A DNA stretch of 64,000 nt, from NCBI GenBank assembly GCA_003140215.1, contig PLJL01000005.1:1-64000 (forward strand). The letters are read 5' to 3'. The stretch is from Vulcanimicrobiota bacterium. GTDB lineage: Bacteria > Vulcanimicrobiota > Vulcanimicrobiia > Vulcanimicrobiales > Vulcanimicrobiaceae. The notes beneath the pieces were generated by a model, which had not been told where the DNA came from, did not search any database, and saw only the letters and a list, made by a program, of their open reading frames with translations. Positions 7,935-16,659 of this stretch are shown here, piece by piece (the stretch's first letter is position 1; every line of letters begins with the position of its first letter). The translations under genes were made by a program, and so were the position numbers.

Positions 7935-8947
7935 GGTGTCGTGTGCTCGTTTCGTTGGAGAGGGGTGGTTGTGACGACGTCGATCATCGCATCGACGACG
8001 ATGGGGTCGAATTGTGTGCCGCGTCCTGAGACGAGGCGCTCGAGCGCCTCCGACGGAGCGATTCCGGAGCGATACGGGCGCCGTCCGATCATCGCGTTGA
8101 AAGCGTCGGCGACGCAGACGATCCGCGCCGACGACGGGATGTGCCGCGCGGCCAAGCCGTCGGGGTAGCCGTTTCCGTCCATTCGTTCGTGGTGGTTGCG
8201 AACGGCCGGCAAGAGGTGCGCCACCAACGGCAGCGCCGCGACGATCTCCGCTCCGTCGGCGGCATGCTGCCGCATGACGACGAACTCGTCGGGGGTCAGC
8301 CGGCGCGGGGCGTTCAAGATCTCCAGCGGCGTCGAGATCTTCCCGATGTCGTGGATCAAACCGCTGCGCGCGATCTCGATCGTGTCCTGCTTGCTCAACG
8401 ACAGCCGTTCGGCCAGGCGGGCGCACCAGGCTGCAACCGCCCGCGAATGCTCCGCGGTCAGCTCGTCACTCTGATCGAGCCGGGTTATCAAGTCGTCGAG
8501 CGCCACGTCGACCTCGTCGATCGCTTCGCGATGGATGGCGCGGACCAGGCGCGGCAACGCGGTAAGCCGTTCGACTTCGCCGCGCAGACGGGCCAGTCGC
8601 GCGTCCGCGAGCCCGGTGTTCGACACGCTTCCGACGAGGTCGCAAACGGCGTCGAGCGTGACGGAGATCAGTTCTGACATCGGCAGAATTCCGGCGTAGC
8701 GGCGGCACGACGTGTCGACGAATACCAGCAGCGGCGCCCAGTCCTCGGACCAGGTCGAGGCCGCGAAGCGCTCGATGAAGCGCATCGCGACGATCTCCGC
8801 CGCGACGGTTCGGTGACGCGGCGCCATTGCGCCCAGAGCGCTGGCAGCGACATCGTGGATACGCGCGTTCAGCGCCGCCCCCAATCGAATGTCGGCATCC
8901 GGAACGCTGCGAAGCGTCTGGTACACAGGGGCCTTTCTGAGCTGCAC
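7931..8947 (-). CDS. HD-GYP domain phosphodiesterase
   Basis: 338 aa, GTG start. The first ~150 residues are helical with no recognised sensor domain. The HD-GYP domain spans about 155-325: His199/Asp200 (LIHDIGKI), HHERMDGNGYPDGL with GYP at 260-262, and VADAFNAM. Family members hydrolyse cyclic di-GMP or related dinucleotides. It sits 23 nt downstream of a LuxR-type regulator and is translationally coupled to the sedolisin gene, so a link between second-messenger turnover and protease expression is plausible but inferred. Confidence 0.9.
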   Translation of the reverse strand: MQLRKAPVYQTLRSVPDADIRLGAALNARIHDVAASALGAMAPRHRTVAAEIVAMRFIERFAASTWSEDWAPLLVFVDTSCRRYAGILPMSELISVTLDAVCDLVGSVSNTGLADARLARLRGEVERLTALPRLVRAIHREAIDEVDVALDDLITRLDQSDELTAEHSRAVAAWCARLAERLSLSKQDTIEIARSGLIHDIGKISTPLEILNAPRRLTPDEFVVMRQHAADGAEIVAALPLVAHLLPAVRNHHERMDGNGYPDGLAARHIPSSARIVCVADAFNAMIGRRPYRSGIAPSEALERLVSGRGTQFDPIVVDAMIDVVTTTPLQRNEHTTP

Positions 8948-8970
8948 CGGCGCATCGCAACGTGCATCAC

Positions 8971-10632
8971 CTACGGAGCGTATGAGATCGCCGCGATCCG
9001 CGCACTACCCGCAATGGGGTAGTGACGTGTAAGAGGGTCTCCTCCTGGGCGTCGCGCAAGCTTGCGCCGCTCGTCGATCAGGCCGGAATTGACCGCAAAG
9101 CCGACGGCGCGGCGGCGCCCGCTGCAGCCCAGCTTTCGGCAGATCGTGCGAACGTGCACGTCGATCGTCTGCGAGCTGCGACCGAGCTCTGCTCCGATCT
9201 CTTTACTCGTCTCCCCGGCGGCGACGCGCCCGAGAATCGCCTTTTCAAGTTCGCTCAGCAAGGCCACGCGCGCTTGCGGCGAGGTTGGCAGCGACAGGGC
9301 TTCGATGAAGCGCGCGATGCCGCCGAACTCGACGCGCTGCAGCTTTTCGAGCGCGTCGGGCAGCGAGAACGGCTCGTCCGAGCCGCCGCTCCAGCGAGCG
9401 TAGAGCGCCCGAACCGCCTCGACGAGGGCGCCGAGCCGCGGGCCGGCCCGGCGTGCCGACGTCCGCATGCCGGCGATCGCGCTGCGTGCCCGGCCCTCGT
9501 GGGCGAGGAGAATCTCGGCGATGGCGAGGAACGCTTGCGCGCGCAAGGCGGAGCGGTCGGTGGGGCCTGTCTTGCGCAGGGCCGCGCGGCATTTCCCGAT
9601 CGCCCGGACGCTTTCGGCGCGCATCCCGGCGGCGGCCGCATAGGCCGCGACTTCCGCCCAGCGAACGGCGCGGCGGTCCTCGTCGAATTGCTTCTCGGCG
9701 CTCGGCGCCAGCAGCGAATGGGCGTGTTCGAAACGGCCCTCCCAGGCGGCTCGGAGCGCCTGCGCAGGGAGCAGCGACTCGCTCGCCATCGGCGTCAAGA
9801 AGATCCGGAGCTCGGCCAGCTCGCCGTCGAGCGACTCGATCCCGGCGAGGTTGCCCGCATCGACGTCGAGCTCGTACAAGTTCATGATCGAGTACAAGGT
9901 CAGCACCGGATTGGTCGCTCTGCGCGCGCAGTCGGCCATTCGAACGAGGTAGGCCCGTGCCGCCGCCGGATCGTCGTCGACGCCGGCCGAAAGATTGTGC
10001 AGCACGCTCAGCGCCCGCGCCGCGACATCGTAGTGCTCGGCCCGCTCCGCGTGCTCGAGAGCCAAACTCGCGAGATCTTTGGCGGACGCCATGTCGCCGT
10101 CGTTCAAGGCCACGTAGGCGGCTTGATGAAAGATCCGAGCGCGCGCGGAGTCGCCCGCGACGGCGTGCATGCCTTGCAGCACTCTTCGCGCCAGGCGCCG
10201 CGCCTCGTCGAGGCGGTGCGAGCCGACGTAGGCCGTTGCGAGCAGCGCCGAGAGCTGGACCGAACCGGCTTCGCTCAGCGCACCGCGGCCGATCTCACCG
10301 GTGAGGAAGGTGATGACGTCCGATCGCGCTCGGCGCACCAAGTCGAGCCCATAGCGTAGGACGATCTCGGTTCGGATGCCGTCGGGCGCATCGCGGAGCG
10401 CCAAATCGAACCAGACGTCGGCGAGGTCGAAGCGGCCGTCGAGCGATGCCACCATGGCCTTGAGCGCGAGCGCGGTCGAATGCACTGCGAGGACGTGGTT
10501 GGGGACGGCCGCAAGCGCGAGCCGAACCGCGGCGACCTGCCCCGAATCGAAGGCTCGAAAGCCGTCCTGCTCGAGCCATGCCGCGGCGGGCAAGTGCGTC
10601 GCCGCATCCCGTATGGTTCCGAGATCCGCCAT
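8971..10632 (-). CDS. LuxR-family transcriptional regulator with TPR-like N-terminal region
   Basis: 553 aa. The C-terminal helix-turn-helix (about residues 470-525) has the LuxR pattern: LSELEKAILGRVAAGETSKEIG, then TIDVHVRTICRKLG. The preceding ~450 residues are alanine-rich helical repeats resembling the TPR-like region of MalT/LAL-type regulators. No P-loop ATPase is visible, so it is the short type. It is first of the operon that continues with HD-GYP and sedolisin. Three GGTAAC repeats lie just upstream of its ATG and could be its own binding sites. Confidence 0.85.
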   Translation of the reverse strand: MADLGTIRDAATHLPAAAWLEQDGFRAFDSGQVAAVRLALAAVPNHVLAVHSTALALKAMVASLDGRFDLADVWFDLALRDAPDGIRTEIVLRYGLDLVRRARSDVITFLTGEIGRGALSEAGSVQLSALLATAYVGSHRLDEARRLARRVLQGMHAVAGDSARARIFHQAAYVALNDGDMASAKDLASLALEHAERAEHYDVAARALSVLHNLSAGVDDDPAAARAYLVRMADCARRATNPVLTLYSIMNLYELDVDAGNLAGIESLDGELAELRIFLTPMASESLLPAQALRAAWEGRFEHAHSLLAPSAEKQFDEDRRAVRWAEVAAYAAAAGMRAESVRAIGKCRAALRKTGPTDRSALRAQAFLAIAEILLAHEGRARSAIAGMRTSARRAGPRLGALVEAVRALYARWSGGSDEPFSLPDALEKLQRVEFGGIARFIEALSLPTSPQARVALLSELEKAILGRVAAGETSKEIGAELGRSSQTIDVHVRTICRKLGCSGRRRAVGFAVNSGLIDERRKLARRPGGDPLTRHYPIAGSARIAAISYAP

Positions 10633-10653
10633 GACGCAATCCTACCGGCGCCC

Positions 10654-10693
10654 GGTAACGGCGCCGACGCGGTGGTAACCGCGACGGTAACGG
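10654..10693. repeat. Three GGTAACSG direct repeats upstream of the LuxR gene
   Basis: GGTAACGG (10654), GGTAACCG (10674) and GGTAACGG (10686) lie in the 65-nt gap before the regulator. Start-to-start spacings are 20 and 12 nt. Possibly an autoregulatory binding array. Confidence 0.4.
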
Positions 10694-10697
10694 AACC

Positions 10698-11112
10698 CTA
10701 GGGGATCCGCTTTGCCGAGAGGTTTTGGCCGTTCTGGTGCAAGGTCACGCTCGTCGCTTTCCCGTCGGCACCGAGCTCGAAGGTGAGCTGCGCGTCGACG
10801 ACGCGCAGGAAAAACTCGGTCGGCGAGGCTGCGAACAGGCGCGCGCGCTGCTGTCCGGTGAACTGCACGTAGAGCCGATCGGCCTCGCGGGTGACGTTCA
10901 GGGTGGCGCCCGGCGCAAGCGCGTACGCTCCGGTCAGCGCATCGAGCCGCGCTTCCGGAACGGCGACGGTCAGGCGCGGCGCCGAGACGGGGAAGGCCGG
11001 AACGAGCGCATGGATGCCGATCGCATCCAGGGTCATGTCGGCGTAGTTCGCGAGCAGGACCACGCCGGTCTGACGCGCCTTGTCGAACCCGATGAAGGCG
11101 TGATCTGCAGGT
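10698..11112 (-). pseudogene. 3' fragment of a serine beta-lactamase/penicillin-binding-protein-like gene
   Basis: The frame reads DHAFIGFDKARQTGVVLLAN, the conserved late segment of class C beta-lactamase-type hydrolases (usually preceded by HNGGTGG). A C-terminal beta domain follows (LTGAYALAPGATLNVT), like those attached to such enzymes. The catalytic SxxK and YxN regions are absent. Upstream, the frame meets a stop after ~17 codons with no ATG, GTG or TTG; the first start codon (GTG 11063) lies inside the conserved segment. The homology begins ~15 nt after the PHB depolymerase stop, so the 5' part was probably deleted. Confidence 0.65.
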
Positions 11113-11127
11113 CGGTTGCCAACTGTT

Positions 11128-12495
11128 TCACGGGCAGCCGATCACGTAGTAGTTCGGCCCGGTCCGTTTGAGCGTGGTCTGATAGAAGACGTTGTCGAGG
11201 CCCATGTTTTGGTTGGAACCGTTCGCGAGCGCGTAGCCGAAGCTGTCGTGCGCGCGCCCCGCCACCACGTGCGAATAATTCGAGCCCGAGAAACAGGCCG
11301 GTGTCGGCGTCGCGGTCGGCGCGGGCGTCGGCGTCGCGGTCGGGGTCGGCCGCGGCGTCGGCGTCGGCGTGCCGCCACCGGTCGGCGTCGCGGTCGGGGT
11401 TGGGCTCGGCGTGGGGGTGGGTCCGCTCCCGGACCCGATGCGGTCGACCATCTTCTTGATCGCCGCCATTTGCGGCCCGGTCTTGAGCGCGTAGGTGCTC
11501 GTTTCGTAGCCCCACCAGTCCCAGCACCCGTTGGGGTTGTTGGGGCTACTGCTCGAGACCTGATACGGGTAGAGCACCAGGATATTGTTGGTATCCGCGT
11601 ACTTGTTCAGCCCGGCTTCGGTGATGAACTTCGTTCCGATCGACGCCTGGGTTTGCACGCATCCGTCGAGCGCGACGATGAGGCGGCACTGTTGGCCGCC
11701 CGCGCAGTTCGCCGGGACGTACAGGTAGCCGTTCGTGTCGAGGTCGTTGGCACCGCCGCCGTACGGCGTTTGGTCGAAATTGATCAGCGTTCCGCCGAGC
11801 GTGCCGGTGTTGCGAGCGTTGACCGAACCGTAGAAGTAGGTCAGCCACGTTTTCTGGGAGTCGTAGTTGCTGCAGTCGATCATGTACGGGCTGGCCGTCG
11901 TCCCGCACGCCACCTCACCGTCGAGCGACTCCCAGCCGTGGCCCGAGGCGAACGAGTTGTCGTACTTGGTCGAGACGCCGTAGTGCTGGTACTCGCTGTT
12001 GAGGTCGTTCATCGTCTTCTGCTCGACGGTGAAGTCCATCGTCCCCGACCACAGGTACGCCTTCTGCCCGTTGAGATTGGCTTTCGGATCGATCGTTCCG
12101 GCGGTCGATTGACTGTCGAGGTAGCTCTCCGAGGCCGCGAGCGAGCTGGACGTCGCGTATTGGCACGTCGTCTGCGCGGTGGTCAAGCTGTCTTGCGCGC
12201 AGTAGTACGGGCCGCCGGCGTAGATCGCCGCGAAGTGGAACGTGCCCGAGAACGCGACGTGCAACTGCACCGCCATGAAGCCGCCCGACGAGATCCCGGC
12301 CACTGCCGTCTTGGTCTTGTCGACGTTGTAGCTGCCCAGACTCACCACGCTGCGCGGCGCGCGCACGCTCGCATTCGCCGCCGTGCTCACCTCCGCGGGC
12401 GGCACCGCGGACCCGCTGCCGGCGCAGCCTGCTACGACCGCGGCCAGGGCCACGGCTACGGCCGCGACGTGCGAAAACGACGGTGGAACACGCAT
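11128..12495 (-). CDS. PHB depolymerase-family esterase, secreted lipoprotein with Pro/Thr linker and C-terminal domain
   Basis: 455 aa from ATG 12495 (GGAGGG 6 nt upstream; the open frame to 12648 has no such signal). Lipobox VAGC puts the lipid at Cys24. The nucleophile is Ser69 in the lipase box GISSG, within GGFMAVQLHVAF, as in poly(3-hydroxybutyrate) depolymerases of the P. funiculosum type. A second conserved stretch is ALDGCVQ...GCWDWWGY. A Pro/Thr linker (~355-402) leads to a ~50-residue C-terminal domain (CFSGSNYSHVVAGRA, NQNMGLDN), a module recurrent at the ends of extracellular depolymerases and probably substrate-binding. Likely role: degradation of environmental PHB or related polyester. 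Substrate not proven. Confidence 0.8.
   Translation of the reverse strand: MRVPPSFSHVAAVAVALAAVVAGCAGSGSAVPPAEVSTAANASVRAPRSVVSLGSYNVDKTKTAVAGISSGGFMAVQLHVAFSGTFHFAAIYAGGPYYCAQDSLTTAQTTCQYATSSSLAASESYLDSQSTAGTIDPKANLNGQKAYLWSGTMDFTVEQKTMNDLNSEYQHYGVSTKYDNSFASGHGWESLDGEVACGTTASPYMIDCSNYDSQKTWLTYFYGSVNARNTGTLGGTLINFDQTPYGGGANDLDTNGYLYVPANCAGGQQCRLIVALDGCVQTQASIGTKFITEAGLNKYADTNNILVLYPYQVSSSSPNNPNGCWDWWGYETSTYALKTGPQMAAIKKMVDRIGSGSGPTPTPSPTPTATPTGGGTPTPTPRPTPTATPTPAPTATPTPACFSGSNYSHVVAGRAHDSFGYALANGSNQNMGLDNVFYQTTLKRTGPNYYVIGCP
11298..11431. repeat. Tandem degenerate repeat encoding the PTPTATP linker
   Basis: Short units close to GGCGTCGCGGTCGG recur through this stretch and encode the Pro/Thr-rich linker of the PHB depolymerase. 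It is an in-frame low-complexity coding repeat, likely to vary in copy number between strains. Confidence 0.75.
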
Positions 12496-12511
12496 GGAAC
12501 ACCCTCCGCTG

Positions 12512-12901
12512 TTACTTCTTCTTGGCACCGTTTTGAACGGAGAGCTCCCAACGATATCCGTCCGGATCGTGGAACCACAGACCCAGGTGCGGCGACTCCG
12601 GGGCTTCGGGACCGATCTCGTCGCCGGGGTCTTCCAGCTCGACACCATTCTTGAGCAGACCGTCGCGCGCAGCTCGGAGCCGTTTCATGTTCTTCACGTG
12701 GAACGACATGTGGCCGAACGCGGCCGGGTCGGGTTTGCCCTTCGACAACGCGATCGTGATCGCGTCGTTGCTGACCGCGACCCCGTCGTCGAAACGGAAG
12801 ATCTCTTCGAGATCGAAGTTCGACGTCCACCACCGGGCACTCGCATCGGGATCGTTCACGGCGAGGCCGAAGTGCCCGACCGCTCCAAGCTTCACTCGCA
12901 T
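12512..12901 (-). CDS. VOC family (glyoxalase/bleomycin-resistance fold) protein
   Basis: 129 aa, one vicinal-oxygen-chelate domain: GHFGLAVNDPDASARWW at the start, GHMSFHVKN in the middle, HLGLWFHDPDGYRWEL at the end. The GH..L, H and E positions could bind metal. VOC proteins include glyoxalases, dioxygenases and resistance proteins; nothing here distinguishes them. It ends 16 nt upstream of the PHB depolymerase start and may be co-transcribed with it. Confidence 0.85.
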   Translation of the reverse strand: MRVKLGAVGHFGLAVNDPDASARWWTSNFDLEEIFRFDDGVAVSNDAITIALSKGKPDPAAFGHMSFHVKNMKRLRAARDGLLKNGVELEDPGDEIGPEAPESPHLGLWFHDPDGYRWELSVQNGAKKK

Positions 12902-12992
12902 TGCCTTCCTCAGCTTCCGCCCCGGCGGGTGAAACCTTGCACGCCGAACGGCGGTCGGGACCGTACGTCGCCCCGGTCCAGGAGTTCAAAAC

Positions 12993-13637
12993 GTGTCCCC
13001 ATCGCAAGCGCGCGTGACGTCGGTCAACGTCGGTCAGCCCGCACCGCTCCAAACGCCGCGCGGCGCGGTCGAAAGCTCGATCGTGAAGCGGCCGGTCGCC
13101 GGCCGCATCGGCTTCCACGGGGTCAATGCCGACGGCGACGATCAAGCCGACCGCAGCGTGCACGGCGGCGTGGACCGCTCGGTGTACGCCTACGCCGCCG
13201 AAGACTACGCCTGGTGGGGCGGCGAACTGGGGCATGCGCTCGAGCCCGGAACGTTCGGTGAGAACCTCACCACGAGCGGTCTCGACGTGAACCAGGCGCT
13301 CGTCGGTGAGCGCTGGTCGATCGGCGAGGCCGAGCTCGAGGTGTCGATTCCGCGGGTGCCGTGTTTCAAGTTGGGCGCCCGGATGGGCGATCCGGCATTC
13401 GTCAAGCGGTTCGCGCAGGCGCGACGACCCGGACCGTACTTGCGCATCGCACGCGCGGGAACCATAGCGGCGGGCGACGCGATCGCCGTCGTCGCGCGAC
13501 CCGCACACGGCATCCGCATCATCGATGTCTTCACCATCTACCTGTTCGAACGGCCGCGCTTGCACGAACTGCTGGGGGCTCCCGAGCTGGGCGCAGCCTG
13601 GACCGACTGGATCCACGAGCAGCTCGCAGCGCGATAA
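12993..13637 (+). CDS. MOSC domain protein, YiiM-like
   Basis: 214 aa. The MOSC core shows RIGFHGVNADGDDQADRSVHGG, YAYAAEDYAWW, GTFGENLTT, and the conserved Cys in IPRVPCFKLG, followed by a YiiM-type three-helix tail. YiiM-like proteins use the molybdenum cofactor to reduce N-hydroxylated compounds; Cys in the MOSC domain binds Mo. It is a single gene facing the phosphonate-type transporter tail to tail (6 nt apart) and divergent from the VOC gene. Confidence 0.85.
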   Translation: MSPSQARVTSVNVGQPAPLQTPRGAVESSIVKRPVAGRIGFHGVNADGDDQADRSVHGGVDRSVYAYAAEDYAWWGGELGHALEPGTFGENLTTSGLDVNQALVGERWSIGEAELEVSIPRVPCFKLGARMGDPAFVKRFAQARRPGPYLRIARAGTIAAGDAIAVVARPAHGIRIIDVFTIYLFERPRLHELLGAPELGAAWTDWIHEQLAAR

Positions 13638-13643
13638 CCCGGT

Positions 13644-15059
13644 TCAGGTGCGCAGAACGGTGTCGATCACGAGCCGGCGCCGCACCAGCGCGCCGAGCAT
13701 GTCGCTAACCGCGACCAGGACGATCGCGACGAGCACATAGGCCAACAGCTGGTGATAGAACAGCAGCTCTTGCGCGTTGAAGATCTGCTGTCCCAGGCCG
13801 CCGGCGCCGACCATCCCGAGAATCGTCGACGCGCGAATGTTGTACTCCCAGCGATACAGCACGTGGGTGGCGAAAAGCGGCACCGCGTCGGGGACGAGTC
13901 CGACCAGCGCTCCCGCCGTCGCCGTCGCACCGCCGGCCACCAACGCCTCGGCGGCCGCGAACGGCCCCAGTTCGAGGCTCTCGGCGAGCAATCGCCCGAG
14001 CACGGCCGCGGTGATGAGCACGAGCGCGACGGCGCCGGCACGCGGTCCCAGGCCGACGACGAGCGTCGCCAACAGCCCCATCGCAACGTACGGGATCGAG
14101 CGCAAACCGCTCAGCCCGACGCGCGCGATCAGTTCGGGCACCAGCGACCAGGGGCGCCAACCGGTCCCGCGCATCCAGCCCGACGCGAGGGGGCGCGCGA
14201 TGAGCCACGCGACGGGCAGCGCGAGCAGCGCGCCGCCGAGGGTGCCGACCGCAGCGACCACCAACGTCTCTTGCGCGCCGACGAGCGCGGCATGCACGAC
14301 CGTGCCGTCGAACTGCGGCGGGAACGCCCGCGCGACGAAATGCGCGATGCGGCCCGGCGCTTGCGCGAAGCGCGCGAACGGCGTCGACGAAAGCGCGGCG
14401 AAGGCCGCCACGCCCACCGCTCCCGTCGCCAACAGCGTTACCCCCGCGACCCACGCGGGTGCGCGCGATCGCAACCATTCGGCGAACGCGTCGAAGATGA
14501 TGATGAACAGCGCGATCGCCGCGAAGAACAGTCCGAACGCGCGGAAATCGGCGAGGTTGAGCGCCTGCAGGATCGCGGTGCCGAGACCCCCCGCACCGAC
14601 GACACCCACGATGACCGAGTTGCGGATCACGCAGTCGACGATGTACGCACCGAAGCCGACGATGGCGGGGTACGCCGTCGGCAGCAGGCCGACGAGGAAC
14701 GCGGCGACGGGGGTCGCGCCGCTGGCCCGCAACGCCTCGGCCGGCTCGCGCCGCACGGCGAGGAGCAGCTCGGCGAAGAGCTTCGCCGCGACGGCCGCGT
14801 TCTGCAACCCGAGCGCGAGCGTCCCCGCAGCGGGCCCGAAACCGAGTGCCGCGACGAAGACCACGGCCAGCACGAGATCGGGGATCGCGCGCACCAGCAG
14901 CGCGATCGCGTTGACCACGCGGCCCAACGGGCCGCCGGCGGCGATCGCCACGCCGAGCGGCGCACCCAGGACGACGGCGATGAACAGCGCGCCGGCCGTG
15001 ATGCCGATCGTTTCGAGGACGGGTTCGCGGAAGAACTCGATCAGTTGGCCGGGCGTCAT
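13644..15059 (-). CDS. phnE: Phosphonate/phosphite-type ABC transporter permease, two PhnE domains fused
   Basis: 471 aa from ATG 15059, 2 nt after the ATPase stop. Two permease domains lie in tandem, each with six or so membrane segments. Each has its own EAA loop contacting the ATPase: EALRASGAT with GVVGAGGLGTAI in the first half, and EALVAGGATAT with GMVGAGGLGQQI in the second. Standard PhnE is one ~270-aa domain that dimerises; here one polypeptide can form the whole channel. The transporter lacks C-P lyase or phosphite dehydrogenase genes nearby, so the ligand (phosphonate, phosphite or another oxyanion) is open. Confidence 0.85.
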   Translation of the reverse strand: MTPGQLIEFFREPVLETIGITAGALFIAVVLGAPLGVAIAAGGPLGRVVNAIALLVRAIPDLVLAVVFVAALGFGPAAGTLALGLQNAAVAAKLFAELLLAVRREPAEALRASGATPVAAFLVGLLPTAYPAIVGFGAYIVDCVIRNSVIVGVVGAGGLGTAILQALNLADFRAFGLFFAAIALFIIIFDAFAEWLRSRAPAWVAGVTLLATGAVGVAAFAALSSTPFARFAQAPGRIAHFVARAFPPQFDGTVVHAALVGAQETLVVAAVGTLGGALLALPVAWLIARPLASGWMRGTGWRPWSLVPELIARVGLSGLRSIPYVAMGLLATLVVGLGPRAGAVALVLITAAVLGRLLAESLELGPFAAAEALVAGGATATAGALVGLVPDAVPLFATHVLYRWEYNIRASTILGMVGAGGLGQQIFNAQELLFYHQLLAYVLVAIVLVAVSDMLGALVRRRLVIDTVLRT

Positions 15060-15061
15060 CG

Positions 15062-15745
15062 TTACTCGTTCACGATGCGCCCGTGCTCGAGCCGCACGAT
15101 GCGGTCGAAGCGCGCGGCCAGTTCGGGCTGGTGCAGCGAGCACAACAGCGTCGCGCCGCGCGCCCGCGCGTCGTTGAGCAGCATGCGGACCGTTTCGTGC
15201 GCGAGCTCGGCATCCAGCGATGCTGCCGGCTCATCGGCGAGCACCAGCGCGGCTTCCTGGATGACGGCACGCGCGATCGCCACCCGCTGGCGCTGGCCAC
15301 CCGAGAGCCCGTAGGCACGATCCGCATAGCGATCGGCAAGCCCGACGCGCTCGAGCGCCGCTCGCACGTCCCCGCGCTCCCCCGGCGTCGGGAAGGTGAC
15401 CGCTCGCAGCGCCCCGAGCGTGGAGCGTGCGCCGAACGTTCCGGCGATCACGTTCTGCCACACGCGCAAACGATCGACCAAGCCGTGCGCCTGAAAGATC
15501 ATCGCGATCGTTGCCCGCCGCCGGCGCAACGCGGCACCGTTGAGCGTATGCATGTCGTCGCCGCCGACGAGCACCCGTCCGGCGGTGGGGTCGAAGGCGG
15601 CGTAGGCGAGGCGAAACAGCGTCGTCTTGCCCGAACCGCTCGGCCCGACGATGGCGACGCGCTCGCCGCGCGCCACCTCGAGGGTCACGTCGTCGAGCGC
15701 GAGCCGCATCCCGTAGCGGTGCGTGACGCGTTCGAAGACGAGCAC
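15062..15745 (-). CDS. phnC: ABC transporter ATPase, PhnC-like
   Basis: 227 aa from GTG 15745, 4 nt after the binding-protein stop; the longer open frame overlaps that gene. Walker A GPSGSGKT (34-41), signature LSGGQRQR, Walker B LVLADEP, and H-loop SLHQPE are all intact. This ATPase energises the fused permease. The ordering binding protein, ATPase, permease matches phnD-phnC-phnE operons. Confidence 0.85.
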   Translation of the reverse strand: MLVFERVTHRYGMRLALDDVTLEVARGERVAIVGPSGSGKTTLFRLAYAAFDPTAGRVLVGGDDMHTLNGAALRRRRATIAMIFQAHGLVDRLRVWQNVIAGTFGARSTLGALRAVTFPTPGERGDVRAALERVGLADRYADRAYGLSGGQRQRVAIARAVIQEAALVLADEPAASLDAELAHETVRMLLNDARARGATLLCSLHQPELAARFDRIVRLEHGRIVNE

Positions 15746-15749
15746 GCGA

Positions 15750-16592
15750 TCAGAGCAGCTTGAGTCGCTCGGCCACTTTTCGCAGCGGCTCGTACTCGGC
15801 GTCATCGGCCACGACGTATTTCGTGGCGCGCAGCACGTCGAGTACCGCCGGGTCGGTCGTGCCCAGGAAGGCCTTCTTGATCGCCTCGGCGGTCGCCGCA
15901 TCGACCCCTTTGCGCACGACCCACACGTAGTCGACGAACGGGCGGCTGGTGAAGAACACCCGCGCCTTGGCAGGGTCGATCGTCTTCTCCTCGACCAGCT
16001 TGCGGTACACGGTCTCGTCGATGGCGCCCGCGTCGACCGACCCGCCGTTGACGGCGATCGCGGTAGCGGTATGGTTGCCGGTGTACCGTGTCTGCAGGTC
16101 TTTGTCGGGATCGATCCCGGCGTCGAGCATCTCCTTGACCGGTTGCAGATGGCCCGAGGTCGAGTTCACGTCGCCGAACGCGAACTGCTTGCCGCGCAAG
16201 TCGGCGAGCTTGACGATCTGCGGGCGGCTGGTGATGAACAGCGAGTGGAACTGCCGGTCGGCCTCGCGCTGCACCAGTGGGATGACCCCGTAGAGCTTGC
16301 GCGCCTTGAGGTAGGTCAGCCCGCCGAAATACGCCAGATCGACGCTGTCGTTCCCGATGGCCTCGACGGTGGCCGCGTAGTTGGTCGGGATGACCAGCTT
16401 CACGCTGCGCTTCACGGCGCGTGAAAGCATGTCGACCAACGGCTGTTTCGCGGCGTACGAGCTGGGTGTCGTCGCGACCTCGGGGATGAACGCGACGGTG
16501 AACGTATCCGCCGCCAGCGCCCGGCGCGGGGCGAGCGTGGCCGCAGTACCGAATGCCGCGACCGCGGAAAGAAACGACGAACGCTCGATCAT
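15750..16592 (-). CDS. phnD: Phosphate/phosphite/phosphonate ABC transporter substrate-binding protein, PhnD-like
   Basis: 280 aa from ATG 16592 (GGAG 5 nt upstream). Signal peptide with cleavage near RALAAD (residue 28), no lipobox, so a free periplasmic protein. The PhnD/PtxB-type pattern is present: IPTNYAATVEAIGNDSVDLAYFGGLTYLKA, then GDVNSTSGHLQP (anion-binding Ser/Thr segment), GAIDETVYRKL, and a late SRPFVDYVWVVRKG. It starts the three-gene operon. Ligand class is inferred from family only. Confidence 0.85.
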   Translation of the reverse strand: MIERSSFLSAVAAFGTAATLAPRRALAADTFTVAFIPEVATTPSSYAAKQPLVDMLSRAVKRSVKLVIPTNYAATVEAIGNDSVDLAYFGGLTYLKARKLYGVIPLVQREADRQFHSLFITSRPQIVKLADLRGKQFAFGDVNSTSGHLQPVKEMLDAGIDPDKDLQTRYTGNHTATAIAVNGGSVDAGAIDETVYRKLVEEKTIDPAKARVFFTSRPFVDYVWVVRKGVDAATAEAIKKAFLGTTDPAVLDVLRATKYVVADDAEYEPLRKVAERLKLL

Positions 16593-16659
16593 AGAGACTC
16601 CTGCAGGCGATGTACGGTCCTGCGTTTGTGCCCGTTCCAACGCGCTCCTCCGCCGCCGT

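Noticed and set aside
7935..8426. N-terminal extension of the sedolisin that might be a prodomain
   Set aside because: It is the HD-GYP gene read in another frame; it is Arg/Pro-rich and lies before a clean lipoprotein signal.
11298..11431. Repeats that might be a CRISPR array
   Set aside because: Units are short, degenerate and contiguous without spacers, and encode an in-frame Pro/Thr linker.
13644..16592. Part of a C-P lyase operon
   Set aside because: None of the phnG-phnM genes is present on either side.
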